This document shows, in pieces, positions 24,106 through 32,573 of a DNA stretch of 64,000 bases. The notes beneath the pieces are model-generated. The model made no database searches, was not told the DNA's origin, and worked only from the letters and a program-made list of their open reading frames with translations. The position numbers were made by a program, and so were the translations under genes. Source of the stretch: G016756615 sp050958605 (GTDB lineage Bacteria > Pseudomonadota > Alphaproteobacteria > Rhizobiales > Rhizobiaceae); assembly GCF_050958605.1 (NCBI RefSeq), contig NZ_JBJHDO010000008.1, forward strand, positions 124,001 to 188,000, given 5' to 3'. The stretch's first letter is position 1, and the number at the start of each line of letters is the position of its first letter.

Positions 24106-25536
24106 ATGCCGATGCGACTATCGAACTGTGCCGCTGCTGGTCTCGCGACGGTTCTTCTGTTGTCGGCAACATCAGTCGCGTCGGCGGCTGAAGGCGTTCC
24201 GGGCGCGACCATGTCGCTTCTGTGGGCGCTACCCTTTGTCGGGCTGCTCCTGTCGATCGCCACCGGGCCACTCTTTTTTCATCACATCTGGGAGCATCAC
24301 TACGGCAAGATCACTGCCCTGTGGTCCGCGCTGGTCGTCGTACCGCTGGCCTTCTCCTTCGGTTGGGCGCCAATGGCGGGCGCCGTGCTTCACGCGCTGC
24401 TTCTGGAATACATGTCCTTCATCATCCTGCTGTTCGGCCTGTTCACCATCGCGGGCGGCATCCTGGTGACGGGCAACATTCACGGCACGCCGATGGTGAA
24501 TGCCGGGCTTCTGGTGATCGGGGCGATTCTGGCCTCTTTCGTTGGCACCACCGGCGCTTCGATGATCCTGATCCGGCCGATCATCCGAGCGAACGACAAC
24601 CGGCCCTTCAATGCCCATGTCATCATCTTCTTCATCTTCCTGGTCTCCAATATAGGCGGCGCGCTGACGCCGCTCGGCGATCCGCCGCTCTTTGTCGGCT
24701 TCCTGCGCGGTGTCGACTTCTTCTGGACGACCGGCCATCTCCTCACCGAAACCCTGATGGTGGGGGGCATCGTGCTCGCCGTCTTCCTGGCGCTCGATAT
24801 CTTCCTGCATCAGCGCGAGAAGGGCCTGCCGAAGATCAAGGATCCGACGCCGGATTCGAAGCTGCGCATCCGCGGGCTGGTGAACCTGCCGCTGCTGGGT
24901 GGCGTGATCGGGCTGGTGCTTCTGTCGGCCGCCTGGAAGCCCGGCATCGCCTTCACCATCCAGGGCGTTTCGGTGGAGCTGCAGAACCTGTTGCGCGACG
25001 TCGGCATCGTTGCTCTGGCGGTCGTGTCGCTTGCGGTCACGCGCAAGGAATTCCGCCGCGCGAACGGCTTTGCCTGGGGCCCGATCGTCGAGGTGGCGAA
25101 ACTCTTCGCCGGCATCTTCATCTGCATCGTGCCGGTGATCGCCATCCTGCAGGCCGGTCCGGAAGGCGCGCTGGCGCCGCTGGTCGCCCTGGTGAGTTCC
25201 CCGTCGGGCGAGCCCAACGACCTCGCCTATTTCTGGCTGACCGGGCTCCTGTCGTCGTTCCTCGACAACGCGCCCACCTACCTCGTCTTCTTCGAGCTTG
25301 CCGGCGGCAACCCGCAGGAGTTGATGACGACTTTCGCAACCACGCTCGCCGCCATCTCGACAGGCGCGGTCTTCATGGGCGCCAACACCTATATCGGCAA
25401 TGCACCGAACTTCATGGTGTACGCGATCGCCAGGGAGCGCGGCATCGCAATGCCGAGCTTCTTCGGCTATATGCTGTGGTCGGGTGCCGTTCTTATCCCG
25501 ACGTTCCTGCTGGTCGGTTTCATCTTCTTCGGGTAA
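24106..25536 (+). CDS. Sodium:proton antiporter / citrate-transporter-like membrane protein (NhaD type)
   Basis: The 476-residue protein has a cleavable-looking leader (LATVLLLSATSVASAAEG) followed by about eleven to twelve membrane helices. Motifs typical of the ion-transporter (IT) superfamily are SNIGGALTPLGDPPLFVGFL, a re-entrant loop, SSFLDNAPTYLVFF and MGANTYIGNAPNFMVYAIARERG. These place it with NhaD-type sodium:proton antiporters and CitMHS-like carriers. A role in export of sodium or import of a dicarboxylate cannot be separated by sequence alone. It follows pncA by 70 bp on the same strand but need not be functionally linked. Confidence 0.82.
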   Translation: MPMRLSNCAAAGLATVLLLSATSVASAAEGVPGATMSLLWALPFVGLLLSIATGPLFFHHIWEHHYGKITALWSALVVVPLAFSFGWAPMAGAVLHALLLEYMSFIILLFGLFTIAGGILVTGNIHGTPMVNAGLLVIGAILASFVGTTGASMILIRPIIRANDNRPFNAHVIIFFIFLVSNIGGALTPLGDPPLFVGFLRGVDFFWTTGHLLTETLMVGGIVLAVFLALDIFLHQREKGLPKIKDPTPDSKLRIRGLVNLPLLGGVIGLVLLSAAWKPGIAFTIQGVSVELQNLLRDVGIVALAVVSLAVTRKEFRRANGFAWGPIVEVAKLFAGIFICIVPVIAILQAGPEGALAPLVALVSSPSGEPNDLAYFWLTGLLSSFLDNAPTYLVFFELAGGNPQELMTTFATTLAAISTGAVFMGANTYIGNAPNFMVYAIARERGIAMPSFFGYMLWSGAVLIPTFLLVGFIFFG

Positions 25537-25589
25537 CTGCGGGCAAACCCCTCATCCGACCTCACTGGAGGAGGGGTATTTAAGACGCC

Positions 25590-26297
25590 TCACCCCACCC
25601 CGACATAGCGCCGCACCATCCCGGGATCGGCCCTCAGCGCCTCGACGTCGACCGTCTCTCGATTGCGCCCATTCTCGATAAAGGCGACGCGGTCGGCGAC
25701 GGGCAGCACCGCGTCGACGCGCTGCTCCACCAATATGGTCGAGACCCCTCGGGCCCGCAGCTCCGCTACCGTGTCGCGGATGCGGGCGATCATCGACGGC
25801 ATCAGCCCTTCGGTCGGTTCGTCGAGAAGCAGGACGTCGGGTTCGATGCAGAGCGCGCGCGCCATGGCCAGCATCTGCTGCTCGCCGCCCGACAGGGTGC
25901 CGGAGCGTTGGGAGAGGCGTTGGCGTAGAACGGGGAAGAGGTCGAGCACGGCATCGCGTGTCGTCCTGCCCTTGCCGCGCGTCATCAGCCCGATTTCTAT
26001 GTTCTCGGCGACGGTAAGCTCGGCGAAGAGCCGCCTTCCCTGCGGCACATAGGCGATGCCCGCCTTCGGCACCTCATGCGGAGGCAGGCGCGTCAGCTCG
26101 CGTTCGCCCAGCCTGATGGAGCCGGCTTCGGCCCGCACCAGCCCCATGATCGCCTTGAGAAGCGTGGTCTTGCCCGCGCCGTTGCGGCCGAGCAGGCACA
26201 ACACCTCGCCCTTGCGGAGCGCCAGCTCGACGCCGTGGAGAACCGTAACGGCTCCGTAACGGCAGCTCAATCTTTTTACTGTCAGGATATCAGCCAT
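25590..26297 (-). CDS. livF: Branched-chain/amide ABC transporter ATPase, LivF type
   Basis: The 235-residue protein starts MADILTVKRLSCRYG and carries Walker A LLGRNGAGKTTLL, the family segment GIAYVPQGRRLFAELTVAENIEIG, signature LSGGEQQMLAMARAL and Walker B VLLLDEPTEGLMP. These are diagnostic of LivF. It overlaps the upstream livG by eight bases. With LivG it powers import through LivH/LivM. The transporter lies close to nicotinate genes, and the family transports branched-chain amino acids, amides, urea or aromatic acids, so its ligand is open. Confidence 0.92.
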   Translation of the reverse strand: MADILTVKRLSCRYGAVTVLHGVELALRKGEVLCLLGRNGAGKTTLLKAIMGLVRAEAGSIRLGERELTRLPPHEVPKAGIAYVPQGRRLFAELTVAENIEIGLMTRGKGRTTRDAVLDLFPVLRQRLSQRSGTLSGGEQQMLAMARALCIEPDVLLLDEPTEGLMPSMIARIRDTVAELRARGVSTILVEQRVDAVLPVADRVAFIENGRNRETVDVEALRADPGMVRRYVGVG

Positions 26298-27042
26298 TGC
26301 TGGTAGCCCCGAGATAGGCATCCTGCACGGCCGGATCGGCGCGGATGACCTCCGGTGCGCCCTCGGCCAGGACCCGGCCGGCATTGAGCACCGTGATCCG
26401 ATCCGCCAAAACCATAACCACTGGCATGTTGTGCTCGATGAGAAGCACCGTGGAGTCCCTGGCGATGTCGCGCACGAGCCCGACGAAATTGTCGATCTCG
26501 CCATCCGATAGGCCCTGGGTAGGTTCGTCGAGGATGAGCAGTCTCGGCTTCAGGGCCAGTCCCATCGCCACTTCGACTAGGCGCTGGTGCCCATAGGAAA
26601 GGGTTCCCGCGACATGGCCGGCGCGATCCGCGAGGCCGGTCCGTTCGAGCGCCTCCATCACGCCGTCCTGCAGGGCTCTCCTGCTGGGGCGCTCGCCCTT
26701 GGCGTCGAGAAGCCGACGTTCGACGGCCAGCGCGACATTGTCGAAAGCCGACAGCCGCGCATAGACGCTGGTGATCTGGAACGTATAGGCGATGCCCCTC
26801 CTCACCCGTCGGTGCGCGGGCATTGACGTGATGTCCTCGCCGTCGAAGACGATCCGCCCCGACGTCGGTTCGATCCGGCCGCAGATGAGGCTGACGAAGG
26901 TGGTCTTCCCAGCCCCGTTCGGGCCGATGATGGCACGGATCTCGCCGGCGGCGAGGCTGAAGTCCACGCCGTCCACGGCACGCAGGCCGCCGAAATTGCG
27001 GCTTAGCCCGGTGGTCGTGAGCAGCGGCGTCACGGCAGCCAT
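26290..27042 (-). CDS. livG: Branched-chain/amide ABC transporter ATPase, LivG type
   Basis: About 250 residues from the ATG at 27042 (an ATG at 27051 adds three residues; the later one has the better-spaced GAGAA). The protein has Walker A IGPNGAGKTTFVSLICG, the LivG-specific long insertion between Walker A and the signature (RRGIAYTFQITSVYARLSAFDNVALAVERRL), signature LSYGHQRLVEVAMGLAL and Walker B LLILDEPTQGLSD. It overlaps livM by 13 bases, indicating coupled translation. It forms the heterodimeric motor with LivF. Confidence 0.92.
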   Translation of the reverse strand: MAAVTPLLTTTGLSRNFGGLRAVDGVDFSLAAGEIRAIIGPNGAGKTTFVSLICGRIEPTSGRIVFDGEDITSMPAHRRVRRGIAYTFQITSVYARLSAFDNVALAVERRLLDAKGERPSRRALQDGVMEALERTGLADRAGHVAGTLSYGHQRLVEVAMGLALKPRLLILDEPTQGLSDGEIDNFVGLVRDIARDSTVLLIEHNMPVVMVLADRITVLNAGRVLAEGAPEVIRADPAVQDAYLGATSNG

Positions 27043-27995
27043 GGCAGCCATTTCTCGCGGATCGTGCCGAGGATGCCCTTCGGGAAAAACAGCACGAGCA
27101 GGATGAGCGCGACGCCGACGACGAGCAGCCACGCCGAGGTGAAGCCGCTGGTGATGTCGACTGCGTAATACATGAAGAGCGTCCCGACGAATGGCCCGAG
27201 CGTCGTCGCCGCGCCGCCGAGCAGCACCCACAGCAGCGGCAGGATCGAATATTGCACCGATGCGAAGGTCGCTCCGACATAACCGAAGAGCAGCGCGTAG
27301 GCGGCGCCGGCAGCCGCGCAAATCGCGCCGGACGCCACGACCGCGATCAGCTTGTTGGCGAAGGTATCATAGCCCAGCATCCGCGTGCGTTCCTCGTTTT
27401 CGCGGATTGCCACCAGCACTCGCCCGAGCGGCGAGCGTATGACGGCCAGCATTGCGATCAGCACGATCGAGAACAGGCAGAGCGCCGCCATGTACCGGGT
27501 CATGGGATTGGTAAGATCGAGCTGTATCCCGCCCGCCGAGAGGATCCGCTGCGTCTGAGGCAGCACCAGGCCCTCGTCGCCCCGCGTCCAGGTGCCGAAG
27601 TAAAAGACGGTCAGATAGAGTACCTGGGCGAACATCATGGTCACGATCATAAAGGCGACGCCCGTCGTCCTGAGCGCCAGAAGTCCGATGGCCAGAGCGA
27701 GAACGGCCCCCGCGACGATGCCGCCGGCGAAGGACGCCGCCACCCCCCATCCGAGATGATAGAGCGGCAAGCCCGCGCCGTAGAGCCCGGCGGCGAAGAA
27801 CATCGCATGGCCGAGGCTGAGCAGCCCCGCGTAACCGAACGTCAGATTGTAGCCCATGGCGAACACCGCGAGCACCATCACCCGGGCGAGCACCCCGTGA
27901 TGGTAATCCGGCAGGACGAATTGCAGGAGGAAAAGACCAAGGATGACGGCGGCGTGCAAGGCGACGACGCGCCGGCCCGTGGCGTTTGCATTCAT
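27030..27995 (-). CDS. livM: Branched-chain/amide ABC transporter permease, LivM type
   Basis: The 321-residue hydrophobic protein has about nine to ten membrane helices and LivM landmarks: YNLTFGYAGLLSLGHAMFFAAGLYGAG near residue 45, and GRVLVAIRENEERTRMLGYDTFANKLIAVVASGAICAAAGAAYAL, the coupling-helix region facing the ATPase. It overlaps livH by four bases (ATGA) and livG by 13. Its length and motifs are normal for a permease of the hydrophobic amino-acid uptake family. Confidence 0.93.
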   Translation of the reverse strand: MNANATGRRVVALHAAVILGLFLLQFVLPDYHHGVLARVMVLAVFAMGYNLTFGYAGLLSLGHAMFFAAGLYGAGLPLYHLGWGVAASFAGGIVAGAVLALAIGLLALRTTGVAFMIVTMMFAQVLYLTVFYFGTWTRGDEGLVLPQTQRILSAGGIQLDLTNPMTRYMAALCLFSIVLIAMLAVIRSPLGRVLVAIRENEERTRMLGYDTFANKLIAVVASGAICAAAGAAYALLFGYVGATFASVQYSILPLLWVLLGGAATTLGPFVGTLFMYYAVDITSGFTSAWLLVVGVALILLVLFFPKGILGTIREKWLPWLP

Positions 27996-28873
27996 CGCAC
28001 GGCAGTCCCGAAAAGGCCCGTCGGCCGGAACACGAGCACGAGGGCGACGAGCAGCGTGGCAACCATCTTGGCGAGCGTCGGCTGGAAGAAGGCCGAGATG
28101 ATGCCGTCGCTGAGCCCTATCAGGACAGCCGCCACCACCGTGCCGCGCAAGGAGCCGAGCCCGCCGATGATGACGACGATGAAGGAAAGGAGCAGCGGGT
28201 CGAGTCCCATCAGGTAATGTGCTTGGGAGATGGGTACGATCAGCACTGCGGCGACCGCCGCCAGCATCGCGCCGAGCGCGAACACGCCGGCATAGACCTT
28301 GTCCACCGGAATGCCGAAAGCTTGGGCCGTTTCGCGGTCATATTGGGTTGCCCGCATGACGAGACCGATGCGGGTGCGCGTCAGCACGAACCAGGTGGTC
28401 AGCAGCAGAAGCGCGGAAGCCGCGATGACCGAGAGCTTGTAGCCGGAATAGCCGAACCAGGGGAACAGGATGCGGTAGCTGAAGGGAGCCTCGACAGGCC
28501 GCGCGTCGGGGCCGTAGAAGGTGAGCGCCAGTTGCTGGAGGATATAGAGCAGGCCGATCGTGGCGACGATCGTTGCCTCTGCGTCATAGTCGAGGCGCCT
28601 GAGCACCAGCCGCTCGGCGGTAAGCGCGATCGCACCGACGATCAGCGGACTGACGACGAGCGCTGCAAGGAAGCCGAGCGCAGGGTGGCCCGTGACGAGC
28701 GATGAGACCCACCAGGCGAGCACGGCCCCCAGCATGTAGAACTCACCATGCGCGACATTGACGATGCGCATGACGCCGAAGACCAGCGACAGGCCGAGCG
28801 CCATCAGCGCCAGCACGGCCGATGTGACCAGGCCTTCGAGCGCGGCAAGCAGAAGGTGAGGACCGAACGCCAT
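27992..28873 (-). CDS. livH: Branched-chain/amide ABC transporter permease, LivH type
   Basis: The 293-residue membrane protein has about eight helices. It shows LivH markers: ALGLSLVFGVMRIVNVAHGEFYMLGAVLAWW near the N-terminus, RIGLVMRATQYDRETAQAFGIPVDKVYAGVFALGAMLAA (coupling region) and GGLGSLRGTVVAAVLIGLSDG towards the C-terminus. It is the first gene downstream of a repeat-filled 526-bp interval that follows the binding-protein gene, so the operon order is binding protein, repeats, livH, livM, livG, livF. Confidence 0.93.
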   Translation of the reverse strand: MAFGPHLLLAALEGLVTSAVLALMALGLSLVFGVMRIVNVAHGEFYMLGAVLAWWVSSLVTGHPALGFLAALVVSPLIVGAIALTAERLVLRRLDYDAEATIVATIGLLYILQQLALTFYGPDARPVEAPFSYRILFPWFGYSGYKLSVIAASALLLLTTWFVLTRTRIGLVMRATQYDRETAQAFGIPVDKVYAGVFALGAMLAAVAAVLIVPISQAHYLMGLDPLLLSFIVVIIGGLGSLRGTVVAAVLIGLSDGIISAFFQPTLAKMVATLLVALVLVFRPTGLFGTAVR

Positions 28874-28995
28874 TTATCGAGCGAAGACCGGCGGGTGAAG
28901 CGCCCTACGTTGCCCTCCTCTGTCCTGCCGGACATCTCCTCCACAAGGGGCAACGAAGTTCACACATCTCACGGATCGTCGGCGGTCTCTGGAAC

Positions 28996-29205
28996 ACCCC
29001 TCATCCGACCTCCGGCGCTTGTGCCGCGGCTCAGCCGCGTCACAAGCTTGTCGGCCACCTTCTCCCACAAGGGGAGAAGGGAAGACGGCCGCAACGCCAA
29101 CGCCAATTGCCAGCGCTGGCGATTGGCAGGAGCGCTTCTGCAAAACTCCCCCTTCTCCCCTTGTGGGAGAAGGTGGCCGCGCGAAGCGCGGTCGGATGAG
29201 GGGTG
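28996..29205. repeat. Large RIME-like inverted repeat
   Basis: The left arm runs CCCCTCATCCGACC ... CCACCTTCTCCCACAAGGGG, and its reverse complement recurs at 29148-29205 ending GGTCGGATGAGGGG. Nested GCCGCGGC-like and GCGCTGGCG pieces fill the centre. Pieces of the same family occur at 25544, 32310, 39012, 42680 and 52785. Confidence 0.8.
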
Positions 29206-29310
29206 CTCCAGGAAGCTCCGCCGGATGTGTGAATCTCGTAGGGAGATTGGCAGTTTCGGTATCGGCGCCTCTTCTGCCGCGTCGACGATTGGTGAAGCGA
29301 TGTGTGACAT

Positions 29311-29360
29311 CCAATCTCCCCCCTTGTGGGGGAGATGTCCGGCAGGACAGAGGGGGGCGT
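29311..29360. repeat. RIME-like palindromic unit
   Basis: CCAATCTCCCCCC-TTGT-GGGGGAGATG is a palindrome followed by TCCGGCAGGACAG and a G-run. An inverted partial copy lies at 28911-28951. It sits immediately downstream of the Liv-type binding-protein gene (minus strand). Confidence 0.8.
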
Positions 29361-29399
29361 GACAAAACGAGACCGTTCACGTCAAGCACTTGAACAACC

Positions 29400-30707
29400 T
29401 CACAGCGCCTGCGTCGTGTAGTCGCCCTCGGCCTCGTACATGCCGTCCTCGATGGACGTGCGATGCACCACTTTCAGCTTGCCGCCTTCGACCTTGGAGA
29501 TGTTCTGGTGGCCGAAGCACTGGTGGATCTTGCCGTTGAAGGTCTTGTCGCCCTGCGGATGCTCCGGCCCTTCAGCGAAGGCGGTCAAGGCTTCGGTCGC
29601 CTCGACGAGCTTCGCGCGGTCCTCGGGGCCCTTGTAGCCGGCGTCTTCCATCGCCTTCTTGATGACGTAGAGCGTCTCCCAGCAGCCGAACATGTGGGCC
29701 GCCGTCGAGACATCCTTGGGATCGCCGACAGCCGCGCCGTTTTCGTCCAGGCCGACGGCCGCCCGGTAGGCCTTCTGCGCATCGGAATCGTTGTCCTGGG
29801 CATAGCGGGGCGAACCCTCCCAGAAATGGCTGCCGTCGAGGAATTCGAGGCCGGGGCTGTTGATGTCGACCGCCTCCAGCGAGTCGATGAAGCCGAAGAG
29901 CTGGGGCCGGTTCGAGCCGTAGAATTCGCCGAGCTCCTTCACGAAAGTCAGCACGGCCGGCCCGACCATGACATGGTAGAGCACCTCCGTCTCGGCCGGA
30001 ATTTGCGGAAAATAGCGGGTGAAGGAGGTTTCCGTCGGCGGGATCGCGATCTGGCCGATCACCTCCGCGCCCTGCGCCTTGAGCGCGGGAGGAAGGTAGT
30101 CGCGATGATCGTGGCCGAAGGCGAAGTCCGGGAAGATCATCGTGACCTTCTTGCCGACATTGCCGGCGATCCACGGCGCCATGGAGATGACCTGGCTCTT
30201 CACGTCCGTGATGCCGGGCTGAAAACAGTAGCGGTTGAGTTTCGTGGAGGCGACGTGGTGGCCTTCGCTGACCACGTAGTAGGGGATCTTCAATTCGCCG
30301 GCGGTCGGGGCCGAGCCGATGACGACATGGGAGAACAGCGTGCCGTAGACGATATCCGTCTTGTGCTGGGTGGCGAACTTGCCGACCACCTCGGCGCCGC
30401 GCTTGGGGTCGGTGCCGTCGTCCTCGACGACGATCTCGACGGGGCGGCCATTGATGCCGCCGGCCTCGTTGATCAACTTCACCGCTGCATTGGTCGTGCG
30501 CTCGTACCAGCGGCCATAGGAGGCGCCGATGCCGGTGCGATGAGCCTGGAAGCCGATCTTGATAGGGGCGGAGCTCTGCGCCTGCGCATAGCGCACGAAA
30601 CCAGGTGCGAGCGTCAAGCCCGCCGATGCGCCGAGACCCTTCAGCGCGGTGCGGCGCGACAGTCTGCCTGCGAGCGGGCCTTTGCCGGAAGAGCGGTTCT
30701 CGGTCAT
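29400..30707 (-). CDS. ABC transporter substrate-binding protein, Liv/amide (periplasmic-binding family 6) type
   Basis: From the ATG at 30707 the product is 435 residues; an in-frame upstream extension lacks conservation. The N-terminus contains a twin-arginine-like leader (LSRRTALKGLGASAGLTLAPG, cleavage near AQA), so export may be by Tat. The mature protein begins IKIGFQAHRTGIGASYGRWYERTTNAAVKLINEAGGINGRPVEIVVEDD, the type I periplasmic-binding fold of Liv/urea/amide receptors. It supplies ligand to LivHMGF encoded downstream. The ligand is unknown; placement between pncA and pncB makes nicotinate-like acids a fair guess but no more. Confidence 0.88.
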   Translation of the reverse strand: MTENRSSGKGPLAGRLSRRTALKGLGASAGLTLAPGFVRYAQAQSSAPIKIGFQAHRTGIGASYGRWYERTTNAAVKLINEAGGINGRPVEIVVEDDGTDPKRGAEVVGKFATQHKTDIVYGTLFSHVVIGSAPTAGELKIPYYVVSEGHHVASTKLNRYCFQPGITDVKSQVISMAPWIAGNVGKKVTMIFPDFAFGHDHRDYLPPALKAQGAEVIGQIAIPPTETSFTRYFPQIPAETEVLYHVMVGPAVLTFVKELGEFYGSNRPQLFGFIDSLEAVDINSPGLEFLDGSHFWEGSPRYAQDNDSDAQKAYRAAVGLDENGAAVGDPKDVSTAAHMFGCWETLYVIKKAMEDAGYKGPEDRAKLVEATEALTAFAEGPEHPQGDKTFNGKIHQCFGHQNISKVEGGKLKVVHRTSIEDGMYEAEGDYTTQAL

Positions 30708-30826
30708 GCCAGTTCCCCCTGTAACGACACTGTTTCGGATGATCGCCCCCGGTTCAGTGCGAACCGGATCATCAGACTTTTGCGTGACAATGACCGGTGA
30801 CGCAAGGGCAAACCCGCCAAGATTCA

Positions 30827-32305
30827 TCAGGCGCCGGTCGGCGTCGAGAGAAGCCACAGGCCGAGCACCGTGTAGCCGATCATCAGGACGGTCAGAGGCA
30901 GCTGGCTGAGCGCCGCTGCCCTGGCATCGGGATGGAGGCGAAACGCCATCATATGCGCCACCAGAACGGCCAGGACATGGCCGAGAACGATGGTGCCGGC
31001 TTGGAGATTCCAGATCAGCCAGGCCGCTTGCGAGCCCATGGTCAGGCCGGGAAAGACCTGCAGCCCGGCGGTGCCGAAGAGATCCCAGCCCCTGCCGAAG
31101 GGGTCCGACAAGGCGACCAGCGCGTATTGCCCGTTGACGACAAGCACGGTGAGGTAATGGGAAAAATGATAGGCAAGGGCGATTGGCACGATCGACCAGA
31201 CGAGCAGCCCCGCGCCGTTCCAGAACGCACCCGCGCTCCGAGCCAGTCGCTCGCCAGCCGAGACGGCGACGAGAAAGACGGCCGAAAGCGCCGCGAAGCT
31301 CGCAAGGAGCCCGATTGTATTGATGCCCGTCATCGCCGAGCGGCCGGGAAATTCGAGTGGATTGATGCCGTTCAAACCGAGCCAGAAAAAAGTCCGCGAC
31401 AGTCCGTCGAAGCTCACCGATGCAAGCGTGAGCAGGAGGAAAAGGACGCCGCTCGGCGGTAAGGGCTCAGCCTGTGAAAGCTTGGCGGCGGGCCAGCGCA
31501 ACGCCAGTCCCTCCCGATCGTCCTTCCTGAACTGTTCGACGATGGAAAAGCGCGCAATGAGGCCAAAGAAAGTCGAGAGACATTCGCCCCGCCGGCTCCA
31601 AGCGGCATGGCCGAAGACCAGCATGGCGGCGAGATTCGCGGCGAAATAGATCGAAACGACCGTCGCCAGCCGCGCGGGATCGTCGGGCGCGAGGTCGATG
31701 AGCTCGAACCAGGCGAAGCCGAAGAAGAGGAGAACGGCCGGCCAGTATCCCACCTTGCGGGGCAGCGCCAGCATCGGCTCATCCGCGTCGCGTCGAAAGG
31801 CTCGGCGGATCAGCCGGCATGGACCGTACCAGGGGCTGATCCACGCCCAGAGGTTGCCGAGCAGGCCTTGCACAAGCGTGAGGCCGATCCAGACCAGGGT
31901 CCAGATCGTCAGGGGAAGTGGGTTCGAGAGGGGATCGCGACTGCCCCGCCAGCCGGCCAGCAAGAGGACGACGCAGGCGGCGAAGGCAACCAGGCTGACG
32001 ACGGTCCGGCCGCGCGGTCGCCAATTGCCGGACAGAATGAAACGGCCTTTTGCCAGGCGGTCGATCAGGGCTGGCGGCAACAGGGCAAGCGCCAGGAAGC
32101 TCGCCGCAACCGCAAGCGCGCCGCCGGCCAGGTAATGCCCTGTCGGCAGGAGCATGACGAAGCCGCGATCCGACACATGGGCAAGGGCAGGGTTGGCTGA
32201 AAGAAGAGCGATCGCGAACGGGATGCGGGATATGGCCAGAAGCAGGTATGAAAGGTGTGAGCGGAGCGGACCTCGAAGGACGCGCGAACGAGACCGACAG
32301 CTCAT
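30827..32305 (-). CDS. Polytopic membrane protein of unknown function (annotated in relatives as fenitrothion hydrolase-like)
   Basis: The 492-residue protein has about twelve hydrophobic helices. Distinctive segments are HVSDRGFVMLLPTGHYLAGGALAV after the first helix, LGNLWAWISPWYGP, a FDGLSRTFFWLGLNGINPLEFPGR loop and FGTAGLQVFPGLTMGSQAAWLIWNLQAGTIVLGHVLAV near the end. Conserved histidines (HVSD, GHY, HFSHY, GHVLAV) sit at membrane edges. I recall similar proteins carrying the name fenitrothion hydrolase, but this cannot be verified here and no hydrolase motif is visible; a metal- or heme-related membrane role is equally possible. It lies 119 bp upstream of the binding-protein gene, same strand. 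Confidence 0.6.
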   Translation of the reverse strand: MSCRSRSRVLRGPLRSHLSYLLLAISRIPFAIALLSANPALAHVSDRGFVMLLPTGHYLAGGALAVAASFLALALLPPALIDRLAKGRFILSGNWRPRGRTVVSLVAFAACVVLLLAGWRGSRDPLSNPLPLTIWTLVWIGLTLVQGLLGNLWAWISPWYGPCRLIRRAFRRDADEPMLALPRKVGYWPAVLLFFGFAWFELIDLAPDDPARLATVVSIYFAANLAAMLVFGHAAWSRRGECLSTFFGLIARFSIVEQFRKDDREGLALRWPAAKLSQAEPLPPSGVLFLLLTLASVSFDGLSRTFFWLGLNGINPLEFPGRSAMTGINTIGLLASFAALSAVFLVAVSAGERLARSAGAFWNGAGLLVWSIVPIALAYHFSHYLTVLVVNGQYALVALSDPFGRGWDLFGTAGLQVFPGLTMGSQAAWLIWNLQAGTIVLGHVLAVLVAHMMAFRLHPDARAAALSQLPLTVLMIGYTVLGLWLLSTPTGA

Positions 32306-32309
32306 CTTA

Positions 32310-32510
32310 TACGCCGGCCATAAGGATCAACCTTTGGGCAAGCCCCTCATCCGCCTGCCAGCACCTTCTCCCCGCAAGCGGGCAGACGACCGATGTCGTC
32401 GTCGCTTTCGCCAATCGCGCACCGGTGCTGACTGGCGAAACCCAAGCGGCCGTCGTCTCTCTCCCCGCGCATGCGCGGGGAGAGATGTCCGGCAGGACAG
32501 TGAGGGGCAA
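32310..32510. repeat. RIME-like mosaic element
   Basis: The interval contains GGGCAAGCCCCTCATCCGCC, CTTCTCCCCGCAAGCGGG, TTCGCCAATCGCG with a facing ACTGGCGAAACCC, then CTCCCCGCGCATGCGCGGGG (palindrome) and GATGTCCGGCAGGACAGTGA. The same blocks recur in the same order at 52785-52963. It fills the gap between pncB and the polytopic protein gene. Confidence 0.8.
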
Positions 32511-32573
32511 CTTGGTCAAAGATCAACGCCCTTTGGTATTAACCCGGCCAGCCCGTTTCAATCGGTATCGGAA

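Noticed and set aside
28874..29399. CRISPR array in the repeat-rich interval
   Set aside because: Repeats are palindromic mosaics of uneven spacing in both orientations, without regular direct repeats and spacers or any cas gene.
29463..30800. Plus-strand frame of about 445 codons opposite the Liv binding protein
   Set aside because: Antisense to a clear periplasmic-binding protein; no signal, motif or plausible ribosome-binding site.
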